From the NCBI GenBank assembly GCA_023395775.1, contig JAEWYA010000042.1:1-13980 (forward strand): DNA of 13,980 bases, in the 5' to 3' direction. A model generated the notes under the pieces. It searched no databases. It saw only the letters and a program-made list of their open reading frames with translations, and had not been told where the DNA came from. How positions within the stretch are numbered: position 1 is the first letter of the stretch; each line of letters opens with the position of its first letter. The stretch comes from Bacillota bacterium. GTDB taxonomy: Bacteria; Bacillota; Clostridia; Oscillospirales; Oscillospiraceae. Positions 12,046 through 13,980 of this stretch are shown here, piece after piece. A program made the position numbers and the translations under genes.

Positions 12046-12172
12046 GCAACTAGATTGTGAGACTGTTTATCCAAATTTTAAAACTTTTATAGATTATTTT
12101 TTATCTGAAAGGGTTTAATGTCCAATTTTGGTCACGGCATTTTAAATTCACAAATTTTTCATAGTTACCCCC

Positions 12173-12201
12173 TTTACAAAATGGAAACAATGTACTATGA
12201 T
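12173..12201 (+). promoter_or_regulatory. Sigma-A promoter of groESL
   Basis: TTTACA (12173-12178) and TATGAT (12196-12201) are 17 bases apart. The transcript start near 12208 falls at the left edge of the CIRCE element, so bound HrcA would block initiation. Confidence 0.82.
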
Positions 12202-12208
12202 AGCAGCG

Positions 12209-12235
12209 TTAGCACTCGAAGAGATTGAGTGCTAA
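12209..12235 (+). promoter_or_regulatory. CIRCE operator (HrcA binding site)
   Basis: TTAGCACTC (12209-12217) and GAGTGCTAA (12227-12235), separated by nine bases, match the CIRCE consensus exactly. The symmetry continues outward with CAGCG and CGCTG, giving 14-base arms. HrcA binds this inverted repeat and represses groESL; heat stress titrates GroEL and releases HrcA. Because the operator lies in the leader, it could also fold as an mRNA hairpin upstream of the groES ribosome site at 12266-12272. Confidence 0.97.
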
Positions 12236-12281
12236 CGCTGATTTTGTAAATCTTTTTATATATTGAAGGAGGCAGTTTTTT

Positions 12282-12566
12282 ATGAAACTCACACCGCTTG
12301 CAGACCGTGTCATTCTGAAAATGGTTGAGACGGAGGAGACCACCAAGGGCGGCATCATCCTCACCGGTTCCGCGAAGGAAAAGCCCTCTGTGGCCGAGGT
12401 CATTTCCGTCGGCCCCGGCGGGAACGTGGACGGCAAGGACGTGGTCATGACCGTGAAGGCCGGCGACAAGGTCATCACCAGCCAGTATGCAGGCAGCAAG
12501 GTCTCGCTGGACGACGAGGAATACGTTGTGGTCCGGCAGAGCGAGATCCTTGCAATCGTTGAATAA
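12282..12566 (+). CDS. groES: Co-chaperonin GroES
   Basis: The 94-residue GroES (Cpn10) forms the seven-subunit lid of the GroEL folding chamber. It opens with the typical MKLTPLADRVILKMVETEE and carries the mobile loop that docks on GroEL at about residues 19-35 (TTKGGIILTGSAKEKP). The roof-loop region GPGGNVDGK (44-52) and the C-terminal VVVRQSEILAIVE are as expected, and the length is normal. The start has AAGGAGG at 12266-12272, nine bases upstream. It is first in the CIRCE-controlled operon and lies 44 bases before groEL. Confidence 0.98.
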   Translation: MKLTPLADRVILKMVETEETTKGGIILTGSAKEKPSVAEVISVGPGGNVDGKDVVMTVKAGDKVITSQYAGSKVSLDDEEYVVVRQSEILAIVE

Positions 12567-12610
12567 GAACAGCTCAAACAACATCTTCTGAATTTTGGAG
12601 GTAATGTGAT

Positions 12611-13980
12611 ATGTCTAAACTGATTAAGCGCGGCGAAGACGCGCGCAAGGCGCTGCAGACCGGTGTTGATACGCTGGCCGACACTGTAAAGGTGACGCTG
12701 GGCCCCAAGGGCCGCAACGTTGTGCTGGACAAGAAGTACGGCGCTCCCCTCATCACCAACGACGGTGTGACCATCGCCAAGGAGATCGAGTTGCCCGACC
12801 CCTTTGAGAACATGGGCGCACAACTTGTGAAGGAAGTCTCCACCAAGACCAACGACGTTGCCGGCGACGGCACCACCACCGCCACCCTGCTGGCCCAGGC
12901 CATGATCGCCGAGGGGCTGAAGAACCTGGCTGCGGGCGCAAATCCCATCGTGGTGAAAAAGGGCATGGCCAAGGCCGTGGAAGCCGCCGTGGCTGAAGTC
13001 AAAAAGCAGGCCAAGAAGGTCGACGGCTCCAAGGACATCGCCCGTGTCGGCGCTGTTTCCTCCGGCGACGAAGAAATCGGCAAGCTGATCGCCGACGCCA
13101 TGGAGAAGGCTTCCGCCGACGGCGTGATCACCATTGAGGAATCCAAGACCGCCGAGACTTACAGCGAAGTTGTGGAAGGCATGCAGTTTGACCGCGGCTA
13201 TATCACTCCGTATATGTGCACTGATACGGAAAAGATGGAGGCCAACATCGACGACGCCTATATTCTCATCACCGACAAGAAGATCTCCGTCATTGCCGAT
13301 ATTCTCCCCCTGCTGGAGCAGCTGGTGCAGGCCGGTAAGAAGCTGCTGATCATCGCCGAGGATGTGGAAGGCGAGGCCCTGAGCACTCTGATTGTGAACC
13401 GTCTGCGCGGCACTCTGAACGTGGTGTGCGTCAAGGCCCCCGGCTTCGGTGACCGCCGTAAGGAGATGCTTCAGGATATCGCCGCGCTGACCGGCGGTAC
13501 CGTGATCTCCGAGGAAGTGGGTCTGGAGCTGAAGAGCGCCACAATTGATATGCTGGGCCGTGCCCGTCAGGTGAAGGTCACCAAGGAGAACACCACCATT
13601 GTGGACGGCGCCGGCGACAGTCAGGCCATCAAGGACCGGGTCGGCCAGATCCGTTCGCAGATCGCCAACACCACCTCCGACTATGATAAGGAAAAGCTCC
13701 AGGAGCGTCTGGCGAAGCTGTCTGGCGGCGTGGCCGTCGTCAAGGTCGGCGCTGCCACCGAGACCGAGATGAAGGAGAAGAAGCTCCGCATGGAGGACGC
13801 CCTGAACGCGACCCGCGCCGCCGTGGAAGAGGGCGTGGTTGCCGGCGGCGGTACTATTTTCATCAACGTGATTCCCGCCGTGGAAGCTCTGATCTCCTGC
13901 GTGGATGGCGACGAGAAGACCGGTGTGCGTCTGATTGCCAAGCCTCTGGATGCTCCTATCCGTCAGATTGCGGCCAATGC
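12611..13980 (+). CDS. groEL: Chaperonin GroEL (partial, runs off the right edge)
   Basis: About 456 codons of the usual 540 or so are present; the frame is open to the end of the window. GroEL forms the double seven-membered ATP-dependent folding ring. The start ATG has GGAGG nine bases upstream (12597-12601), and the N-terminus reads MSKLIKRGEDARKALQTGVD. ATP-site signatures are intact: LGPKGRNVVL (30-39), NDGVTIAKEI (50-59), GDGTTTATLL (85-94) with the catalytic aspartate D86, and EEGVVAGGG near the right edge. The apical domain is complete. The last visible residues, IRQIAANA, belong to the second equatorial segment. The missing C-terminus would show whether it ends in a Gly-Met-rich tail. 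Confidence 0.98.
   Translation, partial: MSKLIKRGEDARKALQTGVDTLADTVKVTLGPKGRNVVLDKKYGAPLITNDGVTIAKEIELPDPFENMGAQLVKEVSTKTNDVAGDGTTTATLLAQAMIAEGLKNLAAGANPIVVKKGMAKAVEAAVAEVKKQAKKVDGSKDIARVGAVSSGDEEIGKLIADAMEKASADGVITIEESKTAETYSEVVEGMQFDRGYITPYMCTDTEKMEANIDDAYILITDKKISVIADILPLLEQLVQAGKKLLIIAEDVEGEALSTLIVNRLRGTLNVVCVKAPGFGDRRKEMLQDIAALTGGTVISEEVGLELKSATIDMLGRARQVKVTKENTTIVDGAGDSQAIKDRVGQIRSQIANTTSDYDKEKLQERLAKLSGGVAVVKVGAATETEMKEKKLRMEDALNATRAAVEEGVVAGGGTIFINVIPAVEALISCVDGDEKTGVRLIAKPLDAPIRQIAAN

Noticed and set aside
13681..13941. Minus-strand frame of 86 codons within groEL
   Set aside because: Shadow of the highly biased groEL coding sequence; no supporting signal.
1..13980. Mobile elements, CRISPR arrays, tRNA genes, attachment sites
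   Set aside because: Read on both strands; no transposase or integrase motifs, regularly spaced repeats, or tRNA cloverleaf sequences were found.

Overview
The window looks like chromosomal DNA from a GC-rich, low-motility-of-genes stretch of a Clostridia genome, most likely a gut member of the Oscillospiraceae (Oscillibacter/Flavonifractor-like). This placement is an inference from four things: Bacillota-type strong Shine-Dalgarno sites and sigma-A promoters, a CIRCE-controlled groESL operon, a lysine riboswitch in front of an NhaC-type transporter, and GC-rich coding sequence separated by AT-rich spacers. No 16S or other phylogenetic marker beyond groEL is present. No mobile element, CRISPR array, tRNA or rRNA was seen.

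Layout from left to right. Positions 1-1470 hold a promoter and an APC-family amino acid permease. A GC-rich interrupted palindrome (1501-1561) separates it from a short run of small genes on the + strand: a NUDIX hydrolase with its own promoter, a DUF3783 protein and a DUF523 protein (1628-2937). Positions 2991-4889 are a complete regulatory unit: consensus promoter, lysine riboswitch, antiterminator/terminator switch and an NhaC-family transporter, which by this context is probably a lysine carrier (LysW type). A bidirectional terminator at 4945-4979 ends both this gene and the convergent minus-strand operon.

The minus-strand block (5016-10515) contains, in transcription order from the right: an NfeD-like protein and a slipin/SPFH membrane protein (translationally coupled, own terminator); then an XdhC-family molybdoenzyme maturation factor; then a dCMP deaminase followed 21 bases later by a 763-residue protein. 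That protein fuses a polysaccharide pyruvyl transferase domain to a two-cluster ferredoxin and an FrhB-like flavoprotein domain.

From 10831 the + strand resumes with a THUMP/SAM-dependent RNA methyltransferase (RlmL N-terminal/YpsC type). An unusual 340-base AT-rich spacer with a compact GC-rich double hairpin follows, then the CIRCE operator, groES, and groEL, which runs off the right edge after about 456 codons.

Most of the window is ordinary housekeeping and accessory metabolism. The most informative items are the lysine riboswitch, whose alternative pairings can be traced base by base, the pyruvyl transferase/ferredoxin/FrhB fusion lying outside any visible polysaccharide cluster, and the unexplained double hairpin upstream of groESL. 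I did not find evidence for a wholly new multi-gene system.
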